A DNA stretch of 64,000 bases, taken from positions 181,122 through 245,121 of the forward strand of contig JAAFIK010000001.1 in the NCBI GenBank assembly GCA_013298665.1, written 5' to 3'. A program made the translations under genes and the position numbers. This stretch comes from Chitinophagales bacterium. Lineage in GTDB: Bacteria > Bacteroidota > Bacteroidia > Chitinophagales > Chitinophagaceae. The notes under the pieces are model-generated. The model saw only the letters and a list, made by a program, of their open reading frames with translations, did not search any database and had not been told where the DNA came from. Numbering within the stretch: the stretch's first letter is position 1; each line of letters begins with the position of its first letter. Shown in pieces: positions 43,563 to 53,160 of the stretch.

Positions 43563-44117
43563 ATGAAAAAGCTGCTGGCCTGTCTTGTATTTGTTTTTCT
43601 CCTGCAATACGTGCAGGCTCAGCGTTGTGTAATAATTGATACCATTTATGATCAATGGGTATTGAGCGACAGTACAAAAGCTGTACGCCTGGCACTGGAG
43701 GAGCGGCTGAACCGGGCGGATTATACCGTAAGTGGTAAACTGAAAGATGAAACGGGACAACCGCTTACGGGCGCTGTGATCAGTGATGCAGTGGGTAAAA
43801 CGCTGGCTGCAACAGATGCGTATGGCCGGTTTTCTTTCCGGTTACCTGGTCGCCCCGCCACTGCATACACCATTATCAGGGCCGCAGCAGCAGGTAAGCA
43901 GCAAGTGGTCAGGAGTATTCACATCAGTGCATTTCCGGCTATGCTGGACCTGGTATTAATACCCACGCCGGTTTGCTGCAATGGTATCAGCAAAGGGAAG
44001 CTTGTGATCCGGGAAAAATGCTGTGATATTGATATCTCGTGGCCTGTGGACAAGCTTTTTACGGAATCAGGGGTTGTTGTTCCCAAACGGAAAAACGGAA
44101 AACGGCCAAAACGTTGA
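43563..44117 (+). CDS. Exported carboxypeptidase-regulatory-like domain protein
   Basis: A 184-residue protein beginning MKKLLACLVFVFLLQYVQAQ, a clean signal peptide, which decides this ATG over in-frame ones further upstream. The centre (about 55-130) is a carboxypeptidase-regulatory-like beta-sandwich: 'VSGKLKDETGQPLTGAVISD' and 'TDAYGRFSFRLPG'. The C-terminus is Cys-rich (VCC, KCC) and ends in a basic tail KRKNGKRPKR. Function unknown; such a domain usually lies at the N-terminus of larger proteins, so a stand-alone copy is unusual. Confidence 0.72.
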   Translation: MKKLLACLVFVFLLQYVQAQRCVIIDTIYDQWVLSDSTKAVRLALEERLNRADYTVSGKLKDETGQPLTGAVISDAVGKTLAATDAYGRFSFRLPGRPATAYTIIRAAAAGKQQVVRSIHISAFPAMLDLVLIPTPVCCNGISKGKLVIREKCCDIDISWPVDKLFTESGVVVPKRKNGKRPKR

Positions 44118-44162
44118 TGATCGTTGTTGGTCTTATGATTGGCAGGGCTGGTGATTAAACTA

Positions 44163-44194
44163 AACCCAAATTTTGCTGCTGCAAAATTCGGGTT
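44163..44194 (-). terminator. Terminator overlapping the stop of the 44193-45068 gene
   Basis: AACCCAAATTTTGC (44163-44176) pairs with GCAAAATTCGGGTT (44181-44194) with one A/C mismatch. On the minus strand it starts at the stop codon and is followed by TTTAGTTTAATC. Both convergent genes could use it. Confidence 0.72.
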
Positions 44195-45068
44195 ACAGCC
44201 GCTCGTACATTTGCTTGAGTACTTCCGCATTTTTGACCAGCCAGTTTTTTTTCGGGTCTTTTGACCAGGTGTACCGCTGACCGATAATATTATCCATCAT
44301 TTGATAAGCCTTTTCCGCCTGTGCTTTATTGTAAAAACACTCGTCCCAGCTTTCTGTCATCTGTTCCCTTTTTTTGAGGTAGATGCCACCGGCATACCAG
44401 CGGAGGCAGGAGGGAAAGCCATAGAAGGCAACGGTTTCTGCGTTGCGGGCAATATGGTCTTTGTAGAAGAGGATAAAGAAATGGAGGTAATCTTTCAGCC
44501 GCTTGCGGATCTGTACATCTGTTTCCGGCTGGCGGGGACGTATGCGCCACTGGTTGTTGCTGAGGTGATAGGGATCAGCCTGGTGGTTGTTGTAACTGAT
44601 GCCCTGGCCTGTGAACTTAAGTATGGAGATGGTATTGAGGCCGGCGTTGGTGAGCTTGAGTTCATCCGTGGCGATGGCCCTGATTTTATAGCGGTCGGTC
44701 TCTTTGCTGCTGGTATAAGTAAGGGTAATCATTTTATCCGCATTATTGTATGCCCATGTACCATATTCAATCGCGTTGCGTGGATTTTTGGTAAAAGTAT
44801 GGTCGTCTGAGAAATGAAAGGTACGGAAAGGCATCACCAGCGCCCCGTCATCATCTGCATTGGCCAGCGCCTCAAGATCGTCTGCCATCTGCCAGGTTTG
44901 ACACAGGACTTCTTCAATATCTGTAACCGAAGAAAGATCCCTGAAATCAGTATTGGAAGGGATTGCCTTTGCTACTGCTGGTTTTTCGGGCTTCTTGTCT
45001 TTATAACCGGATGTGCATGTTGCTGTAGTGAACAGGATGCACAGGGCAATGAAGGGTATTTTTTGCAC
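44193..45068 (-). CDS. Probable lipoprotein of unknown function
   Basis: About 291 residues from a GTG at 45068. The N-terminus QKIPFIALCILFTTATC resembles a signal peptide, with Cys at a possible lipobox, though Thr at -1 is atypical. An ATG at 45116 would add 16 residues but leave only three bases to the divergent TonB gene, so GTG is preferred. The first domain (about 45-165) resembles a lipocalin-like small-sensor fold with 'YGTWAYNNADKMITLTYTS'; the second is helical with 'DYLHFFILFYKDHIARNAETV'. Not recognised. Confidence 0.6.
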   Translation of the reverse strand: MQKIPFIALCILFTTATCTSGYKDKKPEKPAVAKAIPSNTDFRDLSSVTDIEEVLCQTWQMADDLEALANADDDGALVMPFRTFHFSDDHTFTKNPRNAIEYGTWAYNNADKMITLTYTSSKETDRYKIRAIATDELKLTNAGLNTISILKFTGQGISYNNHQADPYHLSNNQWRIRPRQPETDVQIRKRLKDYLHFFILFYKDHIARNAETVAFYGFPSCLRWYAGGIYLKKREQMTESWDECFYNKAQAEKAYQMMDNIIGQRYTWSKDPKKNWLVKNAEVLKQMYERL

Positions 45069-45119
45069 GCACGTTATTTTTTCAAATGTAAAGAACAATA
45101 AAATATTTACCTTCATTCC

Positions 45120-47624
45120 ATGAGAATTTTAATTGGCGTACTGTTGCTGCTAACGGGTTTGACAGTGTCGGCGCAAAATAAGCAGGCCTGGATCAGTGGC
45201 AGGGTAATTGGTGAAAACGAAGAAGCGCTGCGCGGTGTGTCGGTAAGCGTATTGGGTAAAACGGGGGGTGTGGTAACGGGTGACAGCGGGACATTCCGGA
45301 TACGGGTGCCTGCTGGTAAAAGTTTTGCCCTCGTGTTTTCCCATACGGGTTATGCTGAAGTACAGAAAATATTTTATTTAAGTGAGGGCGAAGAGGAAAA
45401 AGTAACCATGCGGCTGTTGCGGGGTGGCAAAACGCTGGAAACCGTTGTGGTTCAGGATGAACGGGAGCGGCGCGAAATGGGGTTGATTCGCATCAATCCA
45501 AGAAATGCCCTCAGCCTGCCGAGTACCATTGGCGGTGTGGAGGGATTGATTAAGATATTGGTGGGCAGTAACAACGAGCTCTCTTCGCAGTACAGCGTAC
45601 GTGGGGGGAACTATGATGAAAACCTGATCTATATCAACGACTTTGAAGTTTTCCGTCCCTACCTCGTGCGGAGCGGACAACAGGAGGGGCTTAGTTTTAT
45701 CAATCCTGAACTGGCGCGCAACGTAAGTTTTTATAATGGTGGTTTCCAGGCCAAATATGGCGATAAGATGAGCAGCGTACTGGATATCCAGTACAAGAAA
45801 CCAAAGACATTTGCCGGATCGGCCTATGTAAGTTTGCTGGAACAGGGTTTTCACCTGGAAGGGAGCGCGCGTAAAGGGCAGGTAAGCTGGCTTGTTGGTG
45901 CACGCAACCGCAGCAACCGCAACCTGCTCAGCAGCCAGGAAACGCAGGGTGCGTATATTCCGTCTTCCAATGATATACAGGCTTTTGTAACCTGGAAGCT
46001 GCATGAGAAATGGCAGTTGGAATTCCTGGGCAATCTCTCCGGTACAAAGTTTACCCTTATCCCTCAATCGGCACAAAAAACCTCTTCTGTCTTCTCACCG
46101 CTTTTTACGGCCAATCTTGGTCTGGACATTTTCTTTGAAGGACGGGAGCAGGACAGCTACCGCACCAACCTGCTTGGGTTCAGCCTGGTACACCAGCCCG
46201 GCAAAAAGCTGCGGTTGAAATGGATGCTCAGCCGTTTCAGTAATAAGGAGCAGGAAAATTTTGATATCGCTGGTGCTTACCTGTTCGGTGACCGGGATTT
46301 CGATAACACGAGCAGTACTTTTGGCCAGATTGTAAACCCGCTTGGCGCGGGCTATTACCAAACCTATGCGCGCAATGAGCTGGACATTAAAGTATGGAAT
46401 GCCACACACCGCGGCAGTCTTGACCGGGGGCGTCATTTTATCCAATGGGGCAATACGATCGAACAAACAACCATTACCGACCGGCTGAAAGAATGGGAAT
46501 ACCAGGATAGTGCGGGTTATTCATTACCGTTTAATCCCAATACGCTGCGGCTGAACAAACTGCTGCGTTCCACGGCGAATCTGGACATCCGGAAATTCAG
46601 TGGTTATATACAGGATAATATACGGTTTGGTGATAGTTCGGGTCGCAACCTGTCGGTACAGGCAGGGGTACGTTACCATTATAACTCGCTCAACAAAGAA
46701 TTGCTGATCAGTCCGCGTGCACAGGTGAGCCTCAAGCCCAACTGGAAAAAGGATATCCTGTTCAAGGCGGCGGCGGGGTTATATATGCAACCCCCTTTTT
46801 ACCGCGAACTGCGACGCTATGATGGCAGTGTAAATACCGCCATGAAGGCGCAGAAAAGTGTACAGGTTACCGCAGGCATGGATTATAATTTTAAGGGCAT
46901 GGGTGGGAGACCTTTCCGGCTCACGACAGAATTGTATTATAAACACATGACTGATGTGGCAGCTTATGATGTGGACAATGTAAAGATCCGTTACCTGGGC
47001 AACAACAATGCCCGTGCCTACGCTGCGGGTATTGAATTCCGGTTGTTTGGCGAATTGGTTAAAGATGCAGAGAGCTGGCTGAGCATCGGTCTTATGCGCA
47101 CAAGAGAGAACTTAGACAATGATGCCTACTACCGGTACAAGAATGCGGCGGGTGAGTTTATTACTGCACAAACGCAGGACCAGGTACCCACCGACAGTGT
47201 AAAATATGATGTAGGTTGGCTGCGCCGTCCTACCGACCGGTTGATTACGGTAGGGCTTTACCTGGAAGATTATTTAGCAACGAATAAGAATTTTAAAGTA
47301 CACCTCAATGCTATTTATGGCAGCAATATGGCCTACAATATACCGGGAAGTGTCAAGTACCGTAATGCGTTGATTGTGGAACCATACATCCGCATCGACA
47401 TTGGTTTCAGTGCACTCCTGCTGAGCGAAAAGAGTCTGCGCCGCAGCCATAACCCCTTTCGCGGATTTGATAATATCTGGGCCAGTTTTGAGGTCTTTAA
47501 CCTCATAGACAGACCCAATACGATCAGCTACCAGTTGATCAAGGATTTTGCAAATAACATTTACAGTATTCCCAACCGGCTTACACCAAGACTGGTCAAT
47601 GTTAAACTGGTGGCGCGTTTTTAA
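45120..47624 (+). CDS. TonB-dependent outer membrane receptor
   Basis: An 834-residue receptor: signal peptide (ending TVSAQ), carboxypeptidase-regulatory-like domain (about 20-100), plug domain with 'QYSVRGGNYDENLIYINDFEVFRPY' (YSVRGGNYDENL shown) and 'NGGFQAKYGDKMSSVLDIQYKKP', and a beta-barrel ending 'PRLVNVKLVARF' with terminal Phe. No SusD partner, so it belongs to the siderophore/metal or unknown-substrate class rather than the Sus type. Substrate unknown. Divergent from the lipoprotein gene. Confidence 0.93.
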   Translation: MRILIGVLLLLTGLTVSAQNKQAWISGRVIGENEEALRGVSVSVLGKTGGVVTGDSGTFRIRVPAGKSFALVFSHTGYAEVQKIFYLSEGEEEKVTMRLLRGGKTLETVVVQDERERREMGLIRINPRNALSLPSTIGGVEGLIKILVGSNNELSSQYSVRGGNYDENLIYINDFEVFRPYLVRSGQQEGLSFINPELARNVSFYNGGFQAKYGDKMSSVLDIQYKKPKTFAGSAYVSLLEQGFHLEGSARKGQVSWLVGARNRSNRNLLSSQETQGAYIPSSNDIQAFVTWKLHEKWQLEFLGNLSGTKFTLIPQSAQKTSSVFSPLFTANLGLDIFFEGREQDSYRTNLLGFSLVHQPGKKLRLKWMLSRFSNKEQENFDIAGAYLFGDRDFDNTSSTFGQIVNPLGAGYYQTYARNELDIKVWNATHRGSLDRGRHFIQWGNTIEQTTITDRLKEWEYQDSAGYSLPFNPNTLRLNKLLRSTANLDIRKFSGYIQDNIRFGDSSGRNLSVQAGVRYHYNSLNKELLISPRAQVSLKPNWKKDILFKAAAGLYMQPPFYRELRRYDGSVNTAMKAQKSVQVTAGMDYNFKGMGGRPFRLTTELYYKHMTDVAAYDVDNVKIRYLGNNNARAYAAGIEFRLFGELVKDAESWLSIGLMRTRENLDNDAYYRYKNAAGEFITAQTQDQVPTDSVKYDVGWLRRPTDRLITVGLYLEDYLATNKNFKVHLNAIYGSNMAYNIPGSVKYRNALIVEPYIRIDIGFSALLLSEKSLRRSHNPFRGFDNIWASFEVFNLIDRPNTISYQLIKDFANNIYSIPNRLTPRLVNVKLVARF

Positions 47625-47682
47625 ACCTGGTTGTGTACAATGGTAAGTGAGTGGTGGTGAGTAGGGCCTGGCAGACGCAGAC

Positions 47683-47713
47683 TTGCTCCTTTCACCGGAA
47701 TCCCCTATCTTTG
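47683..47713 (+). promoter_or_regulatory. Promoter of the RhlE-type helicase (-33 TTG, -7 TATCTTTG)
   Basis: TTG at 47683-47685 and TATCTTTG at 47706-47713 are separated by 20 bases, a full Bacteroidetes promoter. It predicts a 5' leader of roughly 130 bases before the GTG start, with small hairpin TATCC/GGATA near 47797-47815. Confidence 0.6.
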
Positions 47714-47851
47714 CACTACTTAATATTCGCGCTATCTCACCTTTCCTGGTTGGTTTCTCCTTTAAAGTTGTATTGGTCGGACGGTTAAGGCGGGTAAAGT
47801 ATCCCTTCACAGGATAGCCTTACCATTATTTTTTTACTTAAATTTTTTATT

Positions 47852-49120
47852 GTGTTATTCAAGGACTTAAACCTCATTGATCCACTACTCCGTGCATTGG
47901 ATGTAGAAGGATACACCCAGCCTACCCCGATACAGGAACAGGCAATCCCTATTGTTTTGCAACAGAAAGACCTGCTGGGCTGTGCCCAGACGGGTACAGG
48001 CAAAACGGCGGCTTTTTCCATACCCATACTGCAGTTGATGTATGCTGAGAAGCAGGCACAATCCCAACCCGGGCATATCCGGGCACTTGTGCTCACGCCA
48101 ACCCGGGAACTGGCTATCCAGATCGAAGAAAGCCTTACCGCTTATGGCCGTTATACCGGTCTCAAACACCTGGTGATTTTTGGCGGTGTATCGCAGGTGC
48201 CACAGGTTCAGGCCCTTAAAAGAGGCGTTGATATTCTCGTGGCTACGCCAGGCCGGTTACTCGACCTCATCAGCCAGGGGTACATCACCCTCAGGCACAT
48301 CCGCTTTTTTGTACTGGATGAAGCAGACCGGATGCTGGACATGGGCTTTGTGCATGATGTCAAACGCATCATCACCAAATTGCCCGCGCAGCGGCAGAAC
48401 CTGTTTTTCTCGGCTACCATGCCGCCTGAAATACAACAGTTGGCCGGTGCTATCCTGCACCAGCCCGTAAAGGTGGAAGTGACGCCGGCGTCTTCTACCG
48501 CAGACACTATTGCGCAGTCACTTTATTATGCTGAGAAGAGAGACAAAAGACCTCTGCTCGACTTTCTGCTGAAAGACAATGTGATTGTATCGGCGCTGGT
48601 GTTTACGCGTACCAAACATGGTGCAGACAAAGTGGTAAAAGACCTGCTTCGTTCAGGGTTTACCGCAGAAGCAATACATGGCAATAAATCACAGAACGCG
48701 AGGCAGAGGGCGCTCAGCAATTTCAAAACGGGTAATACACGGGTATTGGTGGCAACCGATATTGCTGCCCGGGGTATTGATATTGATGAACTGAGTCATG
48801 TTATCAATTATGAGCTGCCCAATATTCCTGAGACTTATGTACACCGCATTGGCCGTACCGGTCGTGCGGGCCATACGGGTATTGCCATTTCTTTTTGTGA
48901 TTCGGAGGAACGCCCGTTTTTAAAAGATATTCAGAAACTGATTGGCAAAGCCATTCCGGTGGTGGAGCATAATTTTCATAGTGGCCCGGCACCTGCACCG
49001 GCTGCTGCACCTGCCCAGCAACCATCGAGGGGTAATAATCGCCCGCGGCCGGGTGGGTATAACAATAGCCGCTCCAATTGGAACCCCAGGCGTAGTAATG
49101 GTATCCGCCAGGCGCAGTAA
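47852..49120 (+). CDS. rhlE: DEAD-box RNA helicase, RhlE type
   Basis: A 422-residue helicase: Q motif near the N-terminus, Walker A '[11 protein letters not shown]', 'PTRELAIQI', 'TPGRLLD', '[13 protein letters not shown]', 'FSATMP', and the C-terminal '[24 protein letters not shown]' and '[12 protein letters not shown]' motifs. The tail is rich in Gly, Asn, Arg and Pro ([17 protein letters not shown]), an RNA-binding-like extension of RhlE proteins. The start is GTG at 47852, giving the standard first residues. Roles in ribosome assembly or RNA decay are known for the family. Confidence 0.93.
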   Translation: MLFKDLNLIDPLLRALDVEGYTQPTPIQEQAIPIVLQQKDLLGCAQTGTGKTAAFSIPILQLMYAEKQAQSQPGHIRALVLTPTRELAIQIEESLTAYGRYTGLKHLVIFGGVSQVPQVQALKRGVDILVATPGRLLDLISQGYITLRHIRFFVLDEADRMLDMGFVHDVKRIITKLPAQRQNLFFSATMPPEIQQLAGAILHQPVKVEVTPASSTADTIAQSLYYAEKRDKRPLLDFLLKDNVIVSALVFTRTKHGADKVVKDLLRSGFTAEAIHGNKSQNARQRALSNFKTGNTRVLVATDIAARGIDIDELSHVINYELPNIPETYVHRIGRTGRAGHTGIAISFCDSEERPFLKDIQKLIGKAIPVVEHNFHSGPAPAPAAAPAQQPSRGNNRPRPGGYNNSRSNWNPRRSNGIRQAQ

Positions 49121-49145
49121 TGTTTTTAATACAGTATGTATAATG

Positions 49146-49183
49146 AGAAGGACTGGCGATCACCCGCCAGTCCTTCTTTATTT
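49146..49183 (+). terminator. Strong terminator after the helicase gene
   Basis: GAAGGACTGGCG (49147-49158) and CGCCAGTCCTTC (49165-49176) form a perfect 12-bp stem around a six-base loop, then TTTATTT. It closes the helicase transcript 26 bases after its stop; the convergent repeat protein ends at 49229. Confidence 0.93.
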
Positions 49184-49228
49184 GTAAGCAGCCAATGCAA
49201 TAATAGCGCTGGCTGTTTTGTTGTTTGT

Positions 49229-52200
49229 CTATTGTTTAATAATGCGCTGCACGGTTGTAGCTTGTCCGCGTACAACCCGTACAAAGTAGATGCCTGGTGC
49301 TAAGGCAGACATATCAATACTGCCTGCGCCCGCCTGCATCCGTACCGAACGGAGTAATTGTCCCGCGCTGTTGGTCAGGCTGATGCCGGCCAACTGGTTG
49401 CCGGGCAGACTGATGATCAACTGGTCTCTAACAGGATTGGGGTACAGGCTGATGGCGGCATTGGTTGCACTGCTCAGGCGTATCACAGAGCTGTATGTGC
49501 TGCGTCCGTCGCGGTTCACCATGCGGATGCGGTAGAAGTTGACCGGTGCATTGGGCTCGTGGAGCAACTGGTAGCTGTTACTGCCGTTGGTATTGCGTGC
49601 GGTTTGTTCACCGACCTTTGCAAAACTCCTGCCATCGGTACTCCATTCAACTTCATAGCGGGCCATGTCCAGCTCATTATTGGTTTGCCAGTTGAGCACA
49701 ACACTGCTGCCCTGCCAGCGGCCGGTGAATTGTACCAGGCGGGCGGGTAATACGACGGCTGTTATATTTACCATTGCTGTACCGGCGGTGTAAGTTACGT
49801 TGCCGGTTACCCCAACGGGCCAGTTTATGCTTGTGAACCCGCCATTGATCTGTTTGGCTTTAACCACTGTATAGCTCTGGCCGGGCAGTGGTGCAGCGCC
49901 ATCAGCCAGTATAATATCAAGTGTGCCCTGCAGGGTTGCTGTTTCTGCTACATCCAATTGATCGTAATCAGTGCCGGGTACAGAACCGCCCAGTTCCATG
50001 CGAAGGGTGCCGCTGCTGCCATTCCGGTAGTTGCCGTTGACAAAAAGCACACCCGGGCTGTTGCCGGGTTCTACGATGCCATTGTTGGTAAAACTGCCTT
50101 CCACTGCAATAGTGCCTTTGTGGCGGCAGGTATTATTGTTGACAAATGAGCCGCCCACCTGTATGTGGAGCAACCCCTTCATCACCAGTATGCCATTGTT
50201 GACCAATGCGCCGCCATTTTCGATCTCTATGGCGTCAATGCCGGTTTCTGTAGTGGTACCCGTTGCTACCGTAAGGGTATGACCGTTCTGTATATACAGT
50301 TCATTGCCTCCTTTAAGTGCACTCAGCGTATTGCCGCTGCCGTTGCGGTTGCTTTTCCAGTTGGGCAGGTTGTCGGGGCTGGCATTGCCATTGCTGTAAA
50401 AAGTACCAATCCGGAAAAGTTCGATGCCGGTTTCAGGGTGTGTGGCCGAAAAAAGGATATTGCCAGGTGTTTTACAGTAATACCTCGGGAAACTGTTGCC
50501 GTCATTGCCATCAATATTGAATAACTGGTTGGTGCCTGCAGCGGTTCCATTGCTTTTCCAGACTTCGCTTCCGCCAAGACTGTCCGTTGCACTGCAATAC
50601 AGGTAACCGTCGATTGCGGCGAAAAAATCGGGCTCACTGCTTTTGCTGCCTGTGTAAATGTCTTTGATCATTACCGTGCCTGCTGTTGTGCCATCACTTT
50701 TCCAGGGTTCAGAACTGCCCGTATTGGTGGCTCTGAAAAACAGGGTGCCGTCTACATTGGTAAACTTTGCCGGCTGGGCATTGCCGCCCGATCCTGCATC
50801 ATAAATATCTTTAACCGGCACCGTGCCTGCTGTTGTGCCATCGCTTTTCCATAAAGAATAGCCATAGGTGCCGAAAGTGCTGCTCAGGTACAATATGTTG
50901 TCTATTGCCAGCATTTCTCCCGGGATTGACATGGCTTTTACCAATATTGTACCTGCGGTTGTACCATCCGACTTCCATAAACCCCTGTCGCCGGAAGAAG
51001 TGCTGCCATTGAAGTAAAGTACATTATTCATTATGGTAAGCGATTGGCCTGAAACCTGTTTTACCTGAACAGTACCTGCAGGGGTGCCATCCGATTTCCA
51101 TAAAGCATTAATGCCTGCTGCAGGAGCAGCCATAAAATAGAGTGCATTGCCATTTGCGGTAAGATTGGTGATGATATCCGGGTTTGAGTAGCCGCCAAAT
51201 GGGTCTGGTGCGGGGTAAGGAAAGTTTTGCAACATCACTGTTCCTGCAGTTGTACCATCGCTTTTCCATAGCGCGTTGCCCGGTGTTGCCCCGGTTTGCG
51301 TAATGGTGGTAAAATACAGGGTACTGCCTGCACTGGTAAGTAAAGAGAACTGCCCGGCAGATGCTACAGTTACTGTACCCGCTTGTGTGCCATCGGTTTT
51401 GCACAGCCATTGTTCCTGTGCTGCGGTATGTATAAAATACAGAAACCCTCCGCAAACCACCAATGGCTGATAACCCAATGTAATGGCACTGCCATCATTA
51501 AATGAGAGCCGTTGGGTACCTGCTTCGGTTGCATCTGATCGCCACAACCCTCCGGTTGAAGCAAAATAACCATAGTTACCGAAGGCCGTAATGTATATGG
51601 GGGAAGCGCCGGTTGTACCGGTAAATATATCTTTAACCATGCTGGTGCCGCTGCCGGTGCCATCGGATTTCCACAGCTCTGTTCCTTTAGTGTCACCCTC
51701 GGCGCTGAAGAGCAATTGTCCCGCTGTATAGGTGAGGTACAGGGGGCTTCCGCTGGGGGAGCCGGTTTTTATGTCTTTGACGAGTACTGTACCTGCTGTC
51801 GTACCATCGCTTTTCCACAACTCCTGGCCTGTTACTGCATCTTTAGCGCTAAAATACAAGGTGCTTGTGGCATCGGTCATGAATGAAATGGAAGAATAAT
51901 AGTTATTGGTACCGGAGTTGGTGTTTTTGACCAGTACTGTACCTCCGGTGGTGCCATCTGTTTTCCAGAGTTCGCCATCGCTGTTGGTTGAGTTGGCCGT
52001 GAAAAAGAGCTGTCCCCCGCTGGCGATAAAATTTGCCGGTGCCGATCCGGTGGATCCGAATGGAAATATGTCTTTGAGCAAGGCTGTACCAGCAGCGGTA
52101 CCATCGGTTTTCCATAGCTCGTCACCTTTGGCGTTGGTATAGGCGTTGAAATAAATGGCACCGTTAAATGGGTATAAGTATGATGGGTTTGAACTGTTGG

Positions 52201-53038
52201 TTCCTGTATTGATATCCATGAGTAATACCGTGCCTGCTTCGGTACCATCGGATTTCCAGAGTTCGGTACCTGTTGTGCTGTTGTTGGTGGCTGCAAAAAA
52301 CAGGTTGTTGTTCAGCACGGCAAAATGACCCGGCCTGGAAAAATCAGTTCCGGGGGTAATGTCTTTAACGAGTGCGGTACCTCCGGTGGTGCCGTCTGTT
52401 TTCCAGAGTTCGGTACCATGTGTGTTGTCATCGGCAGCAAAATAAATACTCGTACCCATGGTGGTCATTCCTGAGACAGACGAACCTCCGGCGCCACTGA
52501 AAATATCGTACAACAGGAATGTACCCGTTTCGGTACCATCAGATTTCCAGGGTTCCTGACCGGTAGTGCCGTCATCGGCCGTAAAATACAAGGCACCATT
52601 GCATACTTTGAGTTGCCGGAGGGTGGAGCTGCCGGCACCCGGCCTGATGTCTTTTACCATTACGGTACCGCCCCCGGTGCCATCGGTTCTCCACAACTCA
52701 TCGCCATGGATGCCATTGTCGGCCGTAAAGTAAATATTGCTGCCCATGACTACCAGGTTGGCGGGGTTGGCGCTGCGGGTACCATTGAAAATGTCTTTGA
52801 CCATTACCGTACCTGCCGTAGTGCCATCGCTTTTCCACAACTCGCGGCCATTCACTGCATCTTTAGCACTGAAATAAGTTATGCCGTTAAGGACAACGAA
52901 ATTGCCCGGGGCTGACCCGGTGGTGACGGGAGTTGTGCCCAGGTCTTTTACCAGTTGTGGCAACGTTTGTGCACGAACGGACAGCATGAGCAACAGGAAT
53001 GGGGTACAGCACGAAATAAAAGTAAATTTTTTATTCAT
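49229..53038 (-). CDS. Giant ELWxxDGT-repeat protein with T9SS type A sorting domain
   Basis: A 1269-residue exported protein: signal peptide (ending SVRAQ), then about 17 repeats of 40-55 residues with cores like ELWKSDGTTAGTVMVKDI (two are degenerate, e.g. LCKTDGTQAGT), covering residues 30 to about 900. A beta-rich region follows (about 920-1110), then an FN3-like stretch and the C-terminal sorting signal 'LYPNPVRDQLIISLPG', 'GIYFVRVVRG', typical of type IX secretion. It should be exported to or beyond the outer surface. Repeat function is unknown. Long, so recombination-prone. Confidence 0.93.
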   Translation of the reverse strand: MNKKFTFISCCTPFLLLMLSVRAQTLPQLVKDLGTTPVTTGSAPGNFVVLNGITYFSAKDAVNGRELWKSDGTTAGTVMVKDIFNGTRSANPANLVVMGSNIYFTADNGIHGDELWRTDGTGGGTVMVKDIRPGAGSSTLRQLKVCNGALYFTADDGTTGQEPWKSDGTETGTFLLYDIFSGAGGSSVSGMTTMGTSIYFAADDNTHGTELWKTDGTTGGTALVKDITPGTDFSRPGHFAVLNNNLFFAATNNSTTGTELWKSDGTEAGTVLLMDINTGTNSSNPSYLYPFNGAIYFNAYTNAKGDELWKTDGTAAGTALLKDIFPFGSTGSAPANFIASGGQLFFTANSTNSDGELWKTDGTTGGTVLVKNTNSGTNNYYSSISFMTDATSTLYFSAKDAVTGQELWKSDGTTAGTVLVKDIKTGSPSGSPLYLTYTAGQLLFSAEGDTKGTELWKSDGTGSGTSMVKDIFTGTTGASPIYITAFGNYGYFASTGGLWRSDATEAGTQRLSFNDGSAITLGYQPLVVCGGFLYFIHTAAQEQWLCKTDGTQAGTVTVASAGQFSLLTSAGSTLYFTTITQTGATPGNALWKSDGTTAGTVMLQNFPYPAPDPFGGYSNPDIITNLTANGNALYFMAAPAAGINALWKSDGTPAGTVQVKQVSGQSLTIMNNVLYFNGSTSSGDRGLWKSDGTTAGTILVKAMSIPGEMLAIDNILYLSSTFGTYGYSLWKSDGTTAGTVPVKDIYDAGSGGNAQPAKFTNVDGTLFFRATNTGSSEPWKSDGTTAGTVMIKDIYTGSKSSEPDFFAAIDGYLYCSATDSLGGSEVWKSNGTAAGTNQLFNIDGNDGNSFPRYYCKTPGNILFSATHPETGIELFRIGTFYSNGNASPDNLPNWKSNRNGSGNTLSALKGGNELYIQNGHTLTVATGTTTETGIDAIEIENGGALVNNGILVMKGLLHIQVGGSFVNNNTCRHKGTIAVEGSFTNNGIVEPGNSPGVLFVNGNYRNGSSGTLRMELGGSVPGTDYDQLDVAETATLQGTLDIILADGAAPLPGQSYTVVKAKQINGGFTSINWPVGVTGNVTYTAGTAMVNITAVVLPARLVQFTGRWQGSSVVLNWQTNNELDMARYEVEWSTDGRSFAKVGEQTARNTNGSNSYQLLHEPNAPVNFYRIRMVNRDGRSTYSSVIRLSSATNAAISLYPNPVRDQLIISLPGNQLAGISLTNSAGQLLRSVRMQAGAGSIDMSALAPGIYFVRVVRGQATTVQRIIKQ

Positions 53039-53160
53039 GACACGGATTATTTAGGAAATAAAGATAAACAAATACACTGAAAAGCAATGCCAGGCATATT
53101 AACTTATCATCAGGAACCTGTGGTATTACCGGTGAATGGTAAATTGCGGATGAAAGCAGT

